Source of the DNA: Marinisporobacter sp.
GTDB lineage: Bacteria; Bacillota; Clostridia; Peptostreptococcales; Thermotaleaceae
Length of the DNA stretch: 64,000 nt
Direction of reading: 5' to 3'
NCBI GenBank assembly: GCA_025210525.1
Contig: JAOARP010000039.1
Location: forward strand, 169,895 to 233,894
Part shown: positions 35,510-46,400 of the stretch, one piece after another
Position numbering within the stretch: the first letter of the stretch is position 1
How the letters are laid out: each line of letters starts with the position of its first letter
The notes under the pieces: generated by a model
The model's database searches: none
Told to the model about the DNA's origin: nothing
Seen by the model: only the letters and a program-made list of their open reading frames with translations
Position numbers and translations under genes: made by a program

Positions 35510-37282
35510 TTGAAATATTCTTTTCTAAATTTTAAGGGAATTCGATTAAAGCTTACTCTATATCTAGCTTTAACAGTTATATTAATTACCCTTTGTATAT
35601 CTATTGTAATTGTCACTGTATTTTCAGATGAAATCTCTAAACAAAGAAATATCATTGTCACTCATAAAATGTCTATCCTAACGAGAGAGTTAGATGAAGA
35701 AATTTTACTCCTTCGATCTTTTATATCTTCCTTATCTAAAGATGTAAGTATTCAAAATCAGTTTAAAAGTAAGTCTCATAATCCTTATGATAATATCTTA
35801 TTAGGACAAAAGCTTTATTCATATTCTAGTAAAAATAATTCTATTATTTCTATCATTCCAATTAGCCTAGACCAGCACATATTAGATCCTGTTTATTCAC
35901 TTGAAAGTTTTCAAGAACTTCTAAAAAAAAATATCGATTTTGAAAAATTTATTGAGAAAGGATATTTCGGAAGATTCTCTCTCCCTCATAACTTTCCTGT
36001 TCATGTAGAAAAGCAAAAAAATAAATCAAGCATTACTTATTTTCATAATTTGCTTGATGATAACTATACAAGTATTGGTTATTTATTAGTCAACTTGAAA
36101 ATTCCATCCTTTTTTTATGATATAAACATAAAAAAAGATAATTTTTTCGATGCTATTTTTGTTATTGATTCCAACAAAAATATTATTTATAGAAGTGAAG
36201 GCATTGAGTTTACTGACTCTATTTCTTTATCTGATTTGAATACCAAAAGCTCTTATAATACGCTTTTATCACAGAATAATAAAGAATATCATGTTTATTC
36301 AAAAAAACTAGATTCCTATAAAGATTGGATGATAGTTGGCATCATATCTGATGTAAACGCCAAAAATAGTCTTAAAATTATTTTTCAGAGTTTATTTTTT
36401 CTAGGCATATTTTTCCTTTTTGTGATTATATTTTTCAGTTTATCTATTACTAAGTCTATTTCAAGACCAATAAATGAGATTTCAAAATCTATAGAAGTAT
36501 TTGAAAAAGGTGAATGGCCAAAAGAAATTAACATAGATACAGAAGAAGAATTCAAATACCTTATTTATGATTTTAACAGGCTATTTATTAATGTTAAAAA
36601 ATTAATTCATAAAATAAAAAAAGATGAACGATTTCAAAAAGAAATGGAAGTAAAATATTTACAATCACAGCTTCAACTACTTCAGTCACAGATTAATCCT
36701 CATTTTATCCACAACACGCTTAATACAGTAACCTATTTATCAATAAAACATCAAGCAGATGATATTAGAAATCTTATTCAGTCATTTAATAAGCTCTTAA
36801 GAATGAGTATCTCTAATGACAAAGTTTTTATTACACTCAAAGAAGAGCTTGATATTGTATTAAACTATATCAATATTCAGCATTATCGTTATGATAGTAA
36901 AATTAATTTTTCATACAATTTACCTGAAGAACTCTTTGATTATAAAATTCCTAAATTAATCCTTCAACCTCTAGTAGAAAACTCCATATATCATGGTATA
37001 TTACCTAAACAAAGCGATGGAAGAATTCATATAAATTTTGAACCAAAAGCTGAAGAAATTATTATTTCTGTAATAGATGATGGAGTAGGCCTAGTAAAAG
37101 AAAATAACCATCTTCTTGAAGAAATGATGGAAGTTTCTACAAAAACAGGTTTTAATTCTATCGGATTAAAAAATATCAATGAAAGACTTTACCTTTATTT
37201 TGGAGAAGAATATTCTTTATCTATTGAAAATTTATCTGAAGGTGGATGTAAAGTTACTTTCTCTATTCCATATTTTATCTAA
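35510..37282 (+). CDS. Sensor histidine kinase (YesM/LytS-type)
   Basis: 590 residues, TTG start behind AAGGTG. TM helix near residues 14-36, an extracellular sensing domain of about 250 residues, a second TM near residues 285-310, HAMP (SITKSISRPINEISKSIEVF), then the His_kinase domain with QSQINPHFIHNTLNTVTYLS (phospho-His) and the HATPase region ILQPLVENSIYHGI and DDGVGLV. This is the YesM group, which senses sugars, often through a binding protein. The partner response regulator follows 14 bp later. Confidence 0.92.
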   Translation: MKYSFLNFKGIRLKLTLYLALTVILITLCISIVIVTVFSDEISKQRNIIVTHKMSILTRELDEEILLLRSFISSLSKDVSIQNQFKSKSHNPYDNILLGQKLYSYSSKNNSIISIIPISLDQHILDPVYSLESFQELLKKNIDFEKFIEKGYFGRFSLPHNFPVHVEKQKNKSSITYFHNLLDDNYTSIGYLLVNLKIPSFFYDINIKKDNFFDAIFVIDSNKNIIYRSEGIEFTDSISLSDLNTKSSYNTLLSQNNKEYHVYSKKLDSYKDWMIVGIISDVNAKNSLKIIFQSLFFLGIFFLFVIIFFSLSITKSISRPINEISKSIEVFEKGEWPKEINIDTEEEFKYLIYDFNRLFINVKKLIHKIKKDERFQKEMEVKYLQSQLQLLQSQINPHFIHNTLNTVTYLSIKHQADDIRNLIQSFNKLLRMSISNDKVFITLKEELDIVLNYINIQHYRYDSKINFSYNLPEELFDYKIPKLILQPLVENSIYHGILPKQSDGRIHINFEPKAEEIIISVIDDGVGLVKENNHLLEEMMEVSTKTGFNSIGLKNINERLYLYFGEEYSLSIENLSEGGCKVTFSIPYFI

Positions 37283-37296
37283 ATAGGAGGAATGCT

Positions 37297-38895
37297 ATGT
37301 ATTCTATATTAATTGTTGATGACGAAAGACCAGCTTTAGAAATTTTGTCCTACTATATTGATACTTTTGCAAATGAATATAAAATCATAGGAAAAGCTAC
37401 TAATGGAAAAGATGCATATGACGCATATAAAAAGCTACATCCAGATATTATTATTACGGATATACAAATGCCTGTTATGGATGGTATTAGTTTAATAGAG
37501 AAAATTCGCGTACATGATCCTAAACAAAAGTTTGTAATCCTTACTTGTCATGAAAATTTTTATTATGCTCAAAAATCTATAAAAATGGATGTATCAGATT
37601 ATTTAATCAAAGATCTTCTTACAGAAGAATCTATATTAAAAACCCTAGAAAAAGTAAAAAAAGATATTCTTTCCACACAAGTTTCTCATTCTGAAAATAC
37701 AAATACTTCACGTACTCCCTTAGAAACATTAAAATCTATCATTTTTGCAGAAGATGATTCTGAAAATATAGAGGATCAACACATATCCTTTCATTTTTCT
37801 ACAAATTATTTTATTTTACTCTGTCTTCACATTGATGATTATGAAAATATTAAAGCCGCCCTAGGCTATAATCATACAAAAGAAAATATTCAAAAAATCA
37901 CAAAATGTATTCACCATACGCTCGCCTCTCATCTAGGAGGAGAAGTTCTTTATAATGAAAAGGGAGAATTTATCATCATAGCCTGTATTCATCATAAAAA
38001 AAGTCAATTAGAAAATATGACTGAATCTCAAAAGATTGTAAATATGATTCGAAGTAAATGCCTTGCTTTCTATGACTTTTCTACTACTATTTATGTTAGT
38101 AGGCCTTTTGATCATATCCATATGGCTAACAAAGTTTATAAGGAAACCTATGATATGGTTTCTTATAAAATATTTTTTGATGATAATAAAAATATATATT
38201 ATCATTCTTTACCTATTCATACAGTCAGTTCTAAACCTGATATCTTTCGTAAAAAAATAGATCTCATAAAAACCGCTGTATCCGCTAAAGATATCCTATC
38301 ATTAACAAAAGTAATCCACGAACTTTACTATGATGATTTAACAAAGTTCATGCAGTACGGATTTCTTCAATATGTCAACTCAACCTTATTAGATATCATC
38401 CATGAGACTGCTAGGTCTAACAATATTTCATACAAAGACTTATTTGGCTATGACTATATTCCTTATCCAGTCTTAAGGGAGCTAAAAACAGTTCATTCCA
38501 TGGCTAATTGGTTTATTATAATCTTTGAGAAACTCATTCATCTCCTTAAAGAAAAAGAAGATTTTAAATACAATACACTCATCCAGCAAGCCATTGAAAT
38601 CATACACACAGAATTTTCTTCTAAAGACCTAGGTTTATCTGAAATTGCTAATAGGATTGGTGTTCATAAGGTTTATTTGAGTAGACTTTTTAAAGAAGAA
38701 ACAGGCTTTAATCTTTCAAGCTATATTTTAAATATCCGAGTAGAACATGCTAAAAAGCTACTACTTTTAACAGATATGAAAATATATGAAATTTGTGATA
38801 GTTGTGGCTTTTCCTCCCCTTCAAAATTAAATGTAGCCTTTAAAAAAAATGCTGGTATTACACCTAAACAATATAAAAAAAAAGCGAGAGGATGA
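37297..38895 (+). CDS. AraC-type response regulator (YesN family)
   Basis: 532 residues. The N-terminal receiver has DDERPALEILSYYIDTF, phospho-accepting Asp in IIITDIQMPVMDGISLIEKI and the conserved Lys. A linker of about 260 residues follows, and the C-terminal AraC DNA-binding domain has LSEIANRIGVHKVYLSRLF and GFSSPSKLNVAFKKNAGITP. It should activate the divergent transporter/catabolic operon through the TTAAC repeats. GGAGGA ribosome site. Confidence 0.93.
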   Translation: MYSILIVDDERPALEILSYYIDTFANEYKIIGKATNGKDAYDAYKKLHPDIIITDIQMPVMDGISLIEKIRVHDPKQKFVILTCHENFYYAQKSIKMDVSDYLIKDLLTEESILKTLEKVKKDILSTQVSHSENTNTSRTPLETLKSIIFAEDDSENIEDQHISFHFSTNYFILLCLHIDDYENIKAALGYNHTKENIQKITKCIHHTLASHLGGEVLYNEKGEFIIIACIHHKKSQLENMTESQKIVNMIRSKCLAFYDFSTTIYVSRPFDHIHMANKVYKETYDMVSYKIFFDDNKNIYYHSLPIHTVSSKPDIFRKKIDLIKTAVSAKDILSLTKVIHELYYDDLTKFMQYGFLQYVNSTLLDIIHETARSNNISYKDLFGYDYIPYPVLRELKTVHSMANWFIIIFEKLIHLLKEKEDFKYNTLIQQAIEIIHTEFSSKDLGLSEIANRIGVHKVYLSRLFKEETGFNLSSYILNIRVEHAKKLLLLTDMKIYEICDSCGFSSPSKLNVAFKKNAGITPKQYKKKARG

Positions 38896-38975
38896 AATAT
38901 TTTTTAGAGTGTTTCGATTAAACTATAAATTCTTGATGATTAACCATTTCCATAATTAGATTTCTTCATGTACTC

Positions 38976-39020
38976 AAAAAAATAACAGTACCTGCATATA
39001 GCAGATCCTGTTATTTTTTT
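38976..39020. terminator. Bidirectional terminator after the response regulator
   Basis: AAAAAAATAACAG...CTGTTATTTTTTT with an inner CTGC/GCAG stem; T-runs on both strands between converging genes. Confidence 0.9.
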
Positions 39021-39781
39021 ATCCTATTAAACCCTATCACCGCTGCACCTAATGCACCAACGATCTGTGTATCATCAGCAATATAAATAGGCTTTTTTAT
39101 TTTTTCTTCTATTGCTTTTTTTAGTACTTGGCTTTTTGCAACGCCTCCTGTAAAAGCAACTTCATTAGAGATGTTAATCTTACTCAGAAGGGATATTGCT
39201 CGATTAGCAATAGATTCTATAATTCCCGCTGCAACAGATTCTTTACTGGCTCCATTTGCAAGGAGGCTAATCACTTCTGATTCAGCAAAAACTGTACACA
39301 TACTTGTAATAGACTCAGGGTTAGCATTTTGCGCTAATGTATCAATTTTTTCTATTTCCTCACCTAATAAATTGGTCATCACCTGCAAAAACCTTCCTGT
39401 TCCTGCAGCACATTTATCATTCATTAAAAAGTCGCATACATTACCGTCCTCATCTAAACTAATGACTTTACTGTCTTGTCCTCCTATATCAAGGATGGTT
39501 CTTATTTTGTTATTAAGAAAATGTGCACCTTTGCCATGACAAGTAATTTCCGTCACTGCTTTGTCTACAAAATCCATAGATATTCTGCCGTACCCTGTTC
39601 CTATAATTTTTTTTACTTCTTCCCTTTTTACGCCAGTATCCTTTAATAAAGTCTTTAAAACATCCTCTGATGCACTCTTTGGACTCCATCCTGTTGGAAT
39701 CGTTACCGTATAAACCATTTCTCCATTGAAAAGTACTCCCTTCGTAGCTACAGACCCTGCATCAATTCCTACTGAATACAA
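39011..39781 (-). CDS. Activase ATPase of the double-cubane reductase (BadF/BcrA family)
   Basis: 256 residues. ASKHA ATPase with VGIDAGSVATKGVLFNG, DIGGQDSKVISLDE and two cluster cysteines in NDKCAAGTGRFLQVM and CTVFAESEVISL. It transfers an electron to the partner protein at the cost of ATP. A frame with earlier ATG exists, but the TTG at 39781 has AAGGAGG 8 nt away and removes a spurious overlap with the preceding gene, so it is chosen. Third gene of a three-gene operon. Confidence 0.88.
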   Translation of the reverse strand: MYSVGIDAGSVATKGVLFNGEMVYTVTIPTGWSPKSASEDVLKTLLKDTGVKREEVKKIIGTGYGRISMDFVDKAVTEITCHGKGAHFLNNKIRTILDIGGQDSKVISLDEDGNVCDFLMNDKCAAGTGRFLQVMTNLLGEEIEKIDTLAQNANPESITSMCTVFAESEVISLLANGASKESVAAGIIESIANRAISLLSKINISNEVAFTGGVAKSQVLKKAIEEKIKKPIYIADDTQIVGALGAAVIGFNRIKK

Positions 39782-39794
39782 AGCTATTTCCTCC

Positions 39795-40046
39795 TTATAC
39801 AAACCATTTTCTTTTTTTTCTTTCAACAGTGTGAATTCCTTCTATCTTAATATCAGGATTTTTTTGGATTAAACCCTCTATTTTTTCTTTTTGATCTGGA
39901 TCAATCTTAATGGATATACCACAACATTTACTTAAATCCCTAGGCGTTGGAACAATTGTATATTTTATTTCCTTTAATTTTAATACTTTTTCTAATGCCA
40001 ACCCATCCGTATGAGATGGAAATAATATATAAGTTTGAAGGTTCAT
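39795..40046 (-). CDS. DUF3343 protein
   Basis: 83 residues. MNLQTYILFPSHTDGLALEK, TIVPTPRDLSKCCGISIKID are the marks of DUF3343, a small protein with a CC-type motif like the YedF and thiol-carrier proteins. The ATG at 40046 (AAGGTG) is chosen over a frame beginning at 40160 inside the upstream gene. It sits between the double-cubane protein and its activase, a neighbourhood known in other anaerobes; its exact role is not established. Confidence 0.82.
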   Translation of the reverse strand: MNLQTYILFPSHTDGLALEKVLKLKEIKYTIVPTPRDLSKCCGISIKIDPDQKEKIEGLIQKNPDIKIEGIHTVERKKRKWFV

Positions 40047-40056
40047 TTTTTTCACC

Positions 40057-41355
40057 TTACTTTGTAACAGCTGCTTCCTTAGATATTTCAAGCATTTCAA
40101 AGAAAGCTTCGAGTCTTGTCTTGATTTGTCCTGCATCCTGTAGACTATAATCACTCTCAATCATCATCACAGGAATTCCTTCTTTGTCTAATGCTTCTTT
40201 TACTTTTTTATATTCTAATGCATATGTATGACAAAATGGTAAGCTATAATAAATAACTCCCTCTGCTTTATATTCTTTATATAATCTTATAATATCATCA
40301 ATTCTTCCTTCATTTGGTGTAAAGCACGCACAATTAATGCCTAAATATCTATCTGCTAAAGCTCTAATTTGCTCTTCTAAACTATCTTTATTCTCATCTA
40401 CTAGATTTTCAAAATATCTTGTTCCTGTACAGGTTTCTTCACAGACAACAGCTCCACCACTGGTTTCAATCAAATGATGCATTTTCCAGTTTGGTATAGC
40501 CATTGGAGTTCCTGTTACTAAAATTCTTTTCGTTCCTTCTTTGAATACACTTTCTTTTCTTTCTATACGAGCTTCTAATTCTTCACAAAGTTCTGTTGTC
40601 TTTTCAATAAATCTATTTGGATCATCATAAAAGGCAATTTGTGTAATAAGCAGTGCATCTTTTCCACTAATTGGCAAGTTTTCTACTTTTCTTGTATTAT
40701 ATAATCTTTGCAGAACTTTTCTTTTTTGATTGATCAGTTTGATACCTTTTTCTAATTTTTCTTTTGTAATAGTGTTACCTGTTAATCCTTCTACTTGCTC
40801 TTTAAATATTTTTATCTCATCCATCCAATGAAGTTTGTCCTTTTCTCTTTTCATTTGTGGTAAATCCATTACATGCATAGGGGTATATTCCTCGAGAATT
40901 TCCCATGCTTTTTTCTTCCCATCACAAGTTGTTTCTCCCACTAACATATCTACTGATTGGAAATATGGACAGGTTCCACCAACCTTTGCTCCTACAGAAG
41001 CTTTAATGAGTGGACACATATTTCTTGGAAGTACTTTTTCTCCATCAGGAACCCAGAAATCAGATCCTCCACATAAACCTACAACAACAGCATCCCCTGC
41101 TAACGCTACTTCATCTGGTACAAATACACAAAAGCTTCCAAACACCTTTCCACCTTTTTCTCTATATTCAGCTAGCTCTTTTATTCTATATCCATGTATT
41201 TCTGAAACAACGAAATTATAATAGTTCATACCTTCAGGACGATTCTCTTGAGATAAATAAATATCTCCAAAAAACTCTGGTAATACTGCACATAATTGAT
41301 CATGTTTTTCTAAATCAATATTTAAGCTTTTCCATAAATCTCTATAATCAGCCAT
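40057..41355 (-). CDS. Double-cubane-cluster anaerobic reductase (HgdB-like)
   Basis: 432 residues of the 2-hydroxyacyl-CoA dehydratase D family. Cysteines lie in GSFCVFVPDEVALAG, GLCGGSDFW, RNMCPLIKASVGAK, GTCPYFQSVD, VCEETCTGTRYF, NCACFTPNEG and LPFCHTYALEY, as in the double-cubane protein DCCP. With its activase it should reach very low potentials; small molecules such as acetylene are reduced by the characterised homologue. The natural substrate is unknown. First gene of the operon; ATG after AGGGAGGACG. Confidence 0.85.
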   Translation of the reverse strand: MADYRDLWKSLNIDLEKHDQLCAVLPEFFGDIYLSQENRPEGMNYYNFVVSEIHGYRIKELAEYREKGGKVFGSFCVFVPDEVALAGDAVVVGLCGGSDFWVPDGEKVLPRNMCPLIKASVGAKVGGTCPYFQSVDMLVGETTCDGKKKAWEILEEYTPMHVMDLPQMKREKDKLHWMDEIKIFKEQVEGLTGNTITKEKLEKGIKLINQKRKVLQRLYNTRKVENLPISGKDALLITQIAFYDDPNRFIEKTTELCEELEARIERKESVFKEGTKRILVTGTPMAIPNWKMHHLIETSGGAVVCEETCTGTRYFENLVDENKDSLEEQIRALADRYLGINCACFTPNEGRIDDIIRLYKEYKAEGVIYYSLPFCHTYALEYKKVKEALDKEGIPVMMIESDYSLQDAGQIKTRLEAFFEMLEISKEAAVTK

Positions 41356-41569
41356 CTTTCGTCCTCCCTATTTTGTTTTCTCAATTTTTCAACACTTATA
41401 GTTCAATTATAATATATTATCTTCCAAGGTTTCATATATATAGAAAAATATTATAAACATGTATTCTATCATTCATAACTCTTATATATTTATTTCTACT
41501 AATCAAATTTTTCATAAAACCAATCACTGCTCTGGATTATTGGTCGTATACTAAAGCAGGGGTGATATT

Positions 41570-41836
41570 TTGATAGATCCTAAAATAGGCATATTAGTTG
41601 CTGTAATTTATGGAATCGTTGAGACTTTAGAAAAATTTGGACTTGCTAAAAAATATGCTCATTTATTAGCACTTCCTTTAGGGGTAGTAGGTAGCTTCTT
41701 TTTCTTACAATTTTCTTCAATAGCAGAATATATTGTATATGGTCTTTTTGCAGGTATTGCGTCCGTTGGGACATGCGATACATTTTGTAATGTATTTGAC
41801 ACTATAAATATAAAAGATCCACTTCATAAGGAATAA
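41570..41836 (+). CDS. Small membrane protein of unknown function (88 aa)
   Basis: TTG start behind GGGGTGA. The protein has three hydrophobic segments (IGILVAVIYGIVETL, LLALPLGVVGSFFFLQF, IAEYIVYGLFAGIASVGTCD) and a short polar end. The layout resembles holin-like or phage/spore membrane proteins, but I cannot assign a family. Monocistronic; a terminator follows. Confidence 0.6.
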   Translation: MIDPKIGILVAVIYGIVETLEKFGLAKKYAHLLALPLGVVGSFFFLQFSSIAEYIVYGLFAGIASVGTCDTFCNVFDTINIKDPLHKE

Positions 41837-41862
41837 TACAAATCACCCCATCACACATAAGA

Positions 41863-41888
41863 AAAGAGGCGAATTTCTTCGCCTCTTC
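41863..41888. terminator. Terminator between converging genes
   Basis: AAGAGGCGAA, loop TTTC, TTCGCCTCTT: perfect 10-bp stem. Confidence 0.85.
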
Positions 41889-41895
41889 TCTCATA

Positions 41896-42432
41896 TTATT
41901 TTTCTGATATAGCTCCATACAAATCTACAATTTCCCCAAAGTAAAATGTATGAGGAACATTTTCAGGATTTACATTTATATCATATTTTTGGTCAATAAT
42001 AGCTTTTTCAAGAAAATCTAAATTCATTTCATCCTTATAGACAGTTTTACATTCCATATTGATCATAGCTTCTTTGATCGCTGCCGTATCTATACTTTTT
42101 CCTTTTACTGGAGTCAAATTAGTTTCTTTCCACTTATCATGATCTCTTCCTGATTTCGTCCCACAAAACTTCATGGCTTCACTATAACTTTCATCAAAGA
42201 AGTTTACTGTAAAGGTATCACACTCTTCCATAAGTTTATATGTATATCTTGAACTTCTCACCATAGCTACAAAGATGGGTTTATTCCAAGAAAACATAAT
42301 ACTTCCCCAAGCAATGGTCATAGGGTTAGGTTTCCCATCCTTTCCTTGACCCACTAATAATACACGACCCTTTTTTAAGATTTCTAGCATTTCTGTAGTA
42401 TACTTTGGAAATTCTATTTTTTGTTTTTCCAT
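41896..42432 (-). CDS. Flavin reductase-like (FMN-binding split-barrel) protein
   Basis: 178 residues. The N-terminal PNPMTIAWGSIMFSWNKPIF, VRSSRYTYKLMEECDTFTVN and FFDESYSEAMKFCGTKSGRD are flavin-reductase family blocks. It binds FMN and probably reduces an acceptor; annotated relatives are simply called flavin reductase family protein. AAAGGG-type ribosome site. Monocistronic. Confidence 0.88.
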   Translation of the reverse strand: MEKQKIEFPKYTTEMLEILKKGRVLLVGQGKDGKPNPMTIAWGSIMFSWNKPIFVAMVRSSRYTYKLMEECDTFTVNFFDESYSEAMKFCGTKSGRDHDKWKETNLTPVKGKSIDTAAIKEAMINMECKTVYKDEMNLDFLEKAIIDQKYDINVNPENVPHTFYFGEIVDLYGAISEK

Positions 42433-42501
42433 ATTCCTTTCACCCTTTCCTGATCATTTACTTCATATAATAATAGAAGTGAATAATCTTTACAAGGTAT
42501 T

Positions 42502-42972
42502 TTATATCAATGCATTCAAACAAAGTTTTGTCATTCTCTTTACTTGTTCTTCTTTAACCCTCTCTTCTTTGTCAAGGATTGAACCAATAAAATAAATAGG
42601 CAATGTAGGAAAAACGCTCTCGATCTCTTTTTCTGTCAAATAAGGATTCACTTCTCCTGTTTGAAGTCCTTTTTCCTGAATATCTTTGACTAATAGATCA
42701 TTTAAAACTTTGGCTTTAGGATGCTTCATGAAATATTTTTCTATCAAATTTCTCATTTCCTGAGGATTTTGATTGGCTTTTTCAAATAAAAGCTTATTGA
42801 TTCCATAAACCAACCCTATTACAGATTTATTTTCTTTTATAACTGTATCCATCTGCTTTTGTATATCTATTAATATTCCTTCTTCATTGATAAATTTCTT
42901 ATGCACATATTTAGTAGGAACATTATTTATTTTTCTGTTCTTCGTTTTATATAATTCAATGATTTGTCCCAT
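42502..42972 (-). CDS. TetR-like protein lacking the DNA-binding domain (156 aa)
   Basis: The C-terminal end (EEQVKRMTKLCLNALI) resembles the end of the TetR regulator encoded at 47680-48264 (EELAKRITNMCVNALK), and the layout (long helices, IGLVYGINKLLF) is that of a TetR ligand domain. No helix-turn-helix precedes it; the ATG has its own GGAGGT. The preceding 56 bp do not encode the missing part. It could be a truncated paralogue or a stand-alone ligand domain. Last gene of the efflux operon. Confidence 0.6.
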   Translation of the reverse strand: MGQIIELYKTKNRKINNVPTKYVHKKFINEEGILIDIQKQMDTVIKENKSVIGLVYGINKLLFEKANQNPQEMRNLIEKYFMKHPKAKVLNDLLVKDIQEKGLQTGEVNPYLTEKEIESVFPTLPIYFIGSILDKEERVKEEQVKRMTKLCLNALI

Positions 42973-43028
42973 AATCTACCTCCAAAGAGTTATCTACAAC
43001 TTTTTAAATATATGTGCATCCATTTTTA

Positions 43029-43376
43029 TTACAACATCACTTTATATTCTACATGCTTAGGATTTGGAAATTTATCTACAATATCTACCTCTATGTCATT
43101 TCCTGCAAAATAATGCTTTGTTCGTTTGATGATTTGTAGAATTTTTTCCGTCCCTATATCAAAATACAACCCTATATTAGGAAAAGGAATAACCGTTATA
43201 CTCTTTTTTCTTAATTTGTCAGCAGTAACAATCGTATGCATAATATGTTCCTTCACATAAGCAATATATTGGTCTTCCATATTTTTATCAAAATAATCGT
43301 TTAGTCTTTCTTCTTTATTTTTTTGAATCTGTTGTTGCAATTTGATTGATTTTTCTATTTCCGTTCTCATTCCCAT
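43029..43376 (-). CDS. Hypothetical protein in the efflux operon (115 aa)
   Basis: No family recognised. N-terminal half is a charged helix (IEKSIKLQQQIQKNKEERLN); the C-terminal half has beta-like VIPFPNIGLYFDIGTEKIL and FPNPKHVEYKVML. No membrane span. The ATG has GGAGGG. It starts 32 bp after the RND pump gene and so belongs to the same transcript. Confidence 0.55.
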   Translation of the reverse strand: MGMRTEIEKSIKLQQQIQKNKEERLNDYFDKNMEDQYIAYVKEHIMHTIVTADKLRKKSITVIPFPNIGLYFDIGTEKILQIIKRTKHYFAGNDIEVDIVDKFPNPKHVEYKVML

Positions 43377-43408
43377 AATAATCCCTCCCGTATATTCTAT
43401 ATTTATTC

Positions 43409-46400
43409 TTATGCTTCAACTTTTCTTTTATTTTTTATTTTTTCCATAAAGCCTTCCACTAAGCTATATACAACAGGTATAACAACCATAGTTAAGAAGG
43501 TAGATGCCATAAGACCAAACATAAGTGATATAGCCATAGGTCCAAACAATCCACTTCCTGATACTGCTAAAGGAGCAAGACCGATTACTGTAGTTGTGGC
43601 ACTAAGGATAATTGCATTGAATCTCTTTCCTACTGCATCTATACAAGCATCATCAATAGAATCTCCACCTTTTCGAGCATCATTGATATATTCTATTAAT
43701 AAGATACCATTTTTAACAACTAATCCAATTAATGCAATAATTCCTAAGAATGCAGTAAGAGACATGGGTTTATTGAAAATAAATAATCCTGCTACTGATC
43801 CTATTAAAGATAATGGGATAGTAATCATAATCACCATTGGCTGTATAAATGAATTAAATTGAACTACCAATATTACATAGATAATGAATATAGCAAATAC
43901 AGCTAAAAGCCCTACGATTCCAAAGTTTTCACTGATATCTTCTCTCTCTCCTGCAAAGTCAATCTTTACTCCTGATGTATCTAACTTTGGTAAAAGTTCA
44001 AATTCTATGGTATCTTCTATAGTTGCAGGACTATATCCTGGAAGTTCATTGGCTAATAATTCAACAGTCTGTTCTCTATTGAAGGTTTTAATGGTATCAT
44101 CTTTTTTACTATAGGTAACTTTTGCAAATTGTTTTAGTGGTATTTTGTTGTTAGTCATAGAAGATTTTATCTCTAAATTTTCAAGTTCTTCTACACTATT
44201 AATATCACTGCTTACTTTAATATTGTATTCATTTCCATCTCTTCTAAATACAGAAGAAGCACTTCCGTATAATGCCACATTGATTTGTTTTTGTATATCG
44301 TATTTAGATATGCCTAAATTACTTGCAACCTCTTCATCTACATCCACATTTAATTCATAAGTTTTATCCTTCATATCATGACGAACGTTTGTTGTTCCTG
44401 GTATCTTTGCAATTTCCTCTTTTAATAAATTGGAAACCTCTCTTAGTCGATCTAAATTGTCACTAGAAAGTCTTAAGATGACCTTTGCCTCTGCTGGTTT
44501 TGCATTTGCAAGAAGCTTAGCACTGCACTTTCCTCCAGAAATATTAGCATCTAGCTTATTTTGAATATAATTTAAAAATACAACTTTATCTTCAAATCTT
44601 CTATTCTTTTTATCTCCTAAATCAAATTTACAAAGCATTTGCCCATAATCCTGTGAAGGTGTAGCTACAGGTACAGTGATATAATATTTTGGTAGACCAT
44701 TCCCAACAGAAACTGTATAGCTCTTAATTTCAGGTTCCTCTGATAACAATGCTACTACTTCATCTGTAAGCTTTTCTGTTGCATCAATACTTCCTGTCAT
44801 TTCTGTATTCATCTCTATATAGAAAATATCCTTATCCGCATATGGAAAAAATTCGGATGGCAGTTGTGGCATTAATATCTTCATAACAAAAATTAATACT
44901 AAGAATGTCACGATGATTGTACTTTTTTTCCATTTCAGTCCAAACTTTAATGTATTTTTGAAAAATAATCTTAACCCGCCCTCTTTATCACTTTTCTTTT
45001 TACTTGGTCTAAAGGATATAGCCGCCATAGCTGGTGTAATAAACATAGATACAATATAAGCTGCAATAATAGATATAATCAGCACCATAGGAATAGATCC
45101 TAAAAATTTACCAGCAGCTCCAGGCATACCAAGTAATGGAGAAAATGCTGCAATAGTCGTAAGGGTTGCTGTAAAAATAGGAATAGAAGATACTGTCGTA
45201 CCATTATAAGCTGCATCTAACCGACTTTCCCCTTCATCTATTTTTACTTGTATAGTATCACTAATAACAATGGCATTATCTACTAATATCCCTAAAGCTA
45301 CAATCAATGCTGTTAGTGACATTTGATGAATATAAATTTTCATCAAATACATTACTCCAAAGGTCATAAGTATAGACATAGGAATGGCTGTAGATACAAC
45401 CAATGCATTTCTAAGTCCCATTCCTAAAAATACGATGACTACAACAAGCACGATTCCTTCTAATAGATTGATCATAAAATCATTAACAGATTTTGCTACA
45501 TCATCAGGTTGGTAGATGATTTCTTCAACAATTAAATCTTCTGGTAATTGTCCTTTCACTTCATCTAGTGCTACTCGTACATCTTTCCCTATGATCACTA
45601 CATTTTTTCCTTTTTCAAAATATCCTGTAAGGAGTACTGTATTTAGTCCCTTTTGTTTATATTTTTCTACTCCATCTTCAAGATCCATATATACATTTGC
45701 AATATCCGATAATCTTGTTACTACTCCTGTATTTCTTGATACGGATATGATGGTATTTTTTATATCATCAATATTTCCATATATTCCAGGAGTTTTCACC
45801 GTAATCTCGCCAGATTTGTATTCTATTTTTCCAGATGGAATCTCTATATTTTGTGATTGAATGATTTGATCCACATCTGCTATAGATAAGCCTAATTGAT
45901 TGAGCTTAGCCGCATCTATATCTACCTTTACTTCCTTATCAACTTCTCCTTCTATTTCAAATTTTGTAATTCCTTCAAGCCCTGTTAATTTGTCTTTAAA
46001 CAATTCTCCAAAGGATGCTAGCTGTTCATAGGAATAATTTTCCCCTGAAAGACTGATAATAATCCCCGCAGTAGATACAATATCTGTATTGATTTCATTG
46101 ACAAAAGCACCTTTTGGTAGCTCTGACTCTGCATCTGCTACTGCATTTCTTACATCTTGCATAGCCTTATCGTAATCTGTATTTGCTGTAAACATAGGTA
46201 CAGTAATAGATAATCCCTGATTAGATATACCTTGAATCTCATCTATTCCATCTAGCTCTGCTAATTCATCTTCTATTTTACTAGTTACTAAATCCTTTAC
46301 ATCTTTAGGGGATGCCCCTGGATAAGGTGTAATAATCATAGCTGCAGGAAAGGATACATCTGGACTTTCTTGTCTTGGCAATACATAATAAGCATATACC

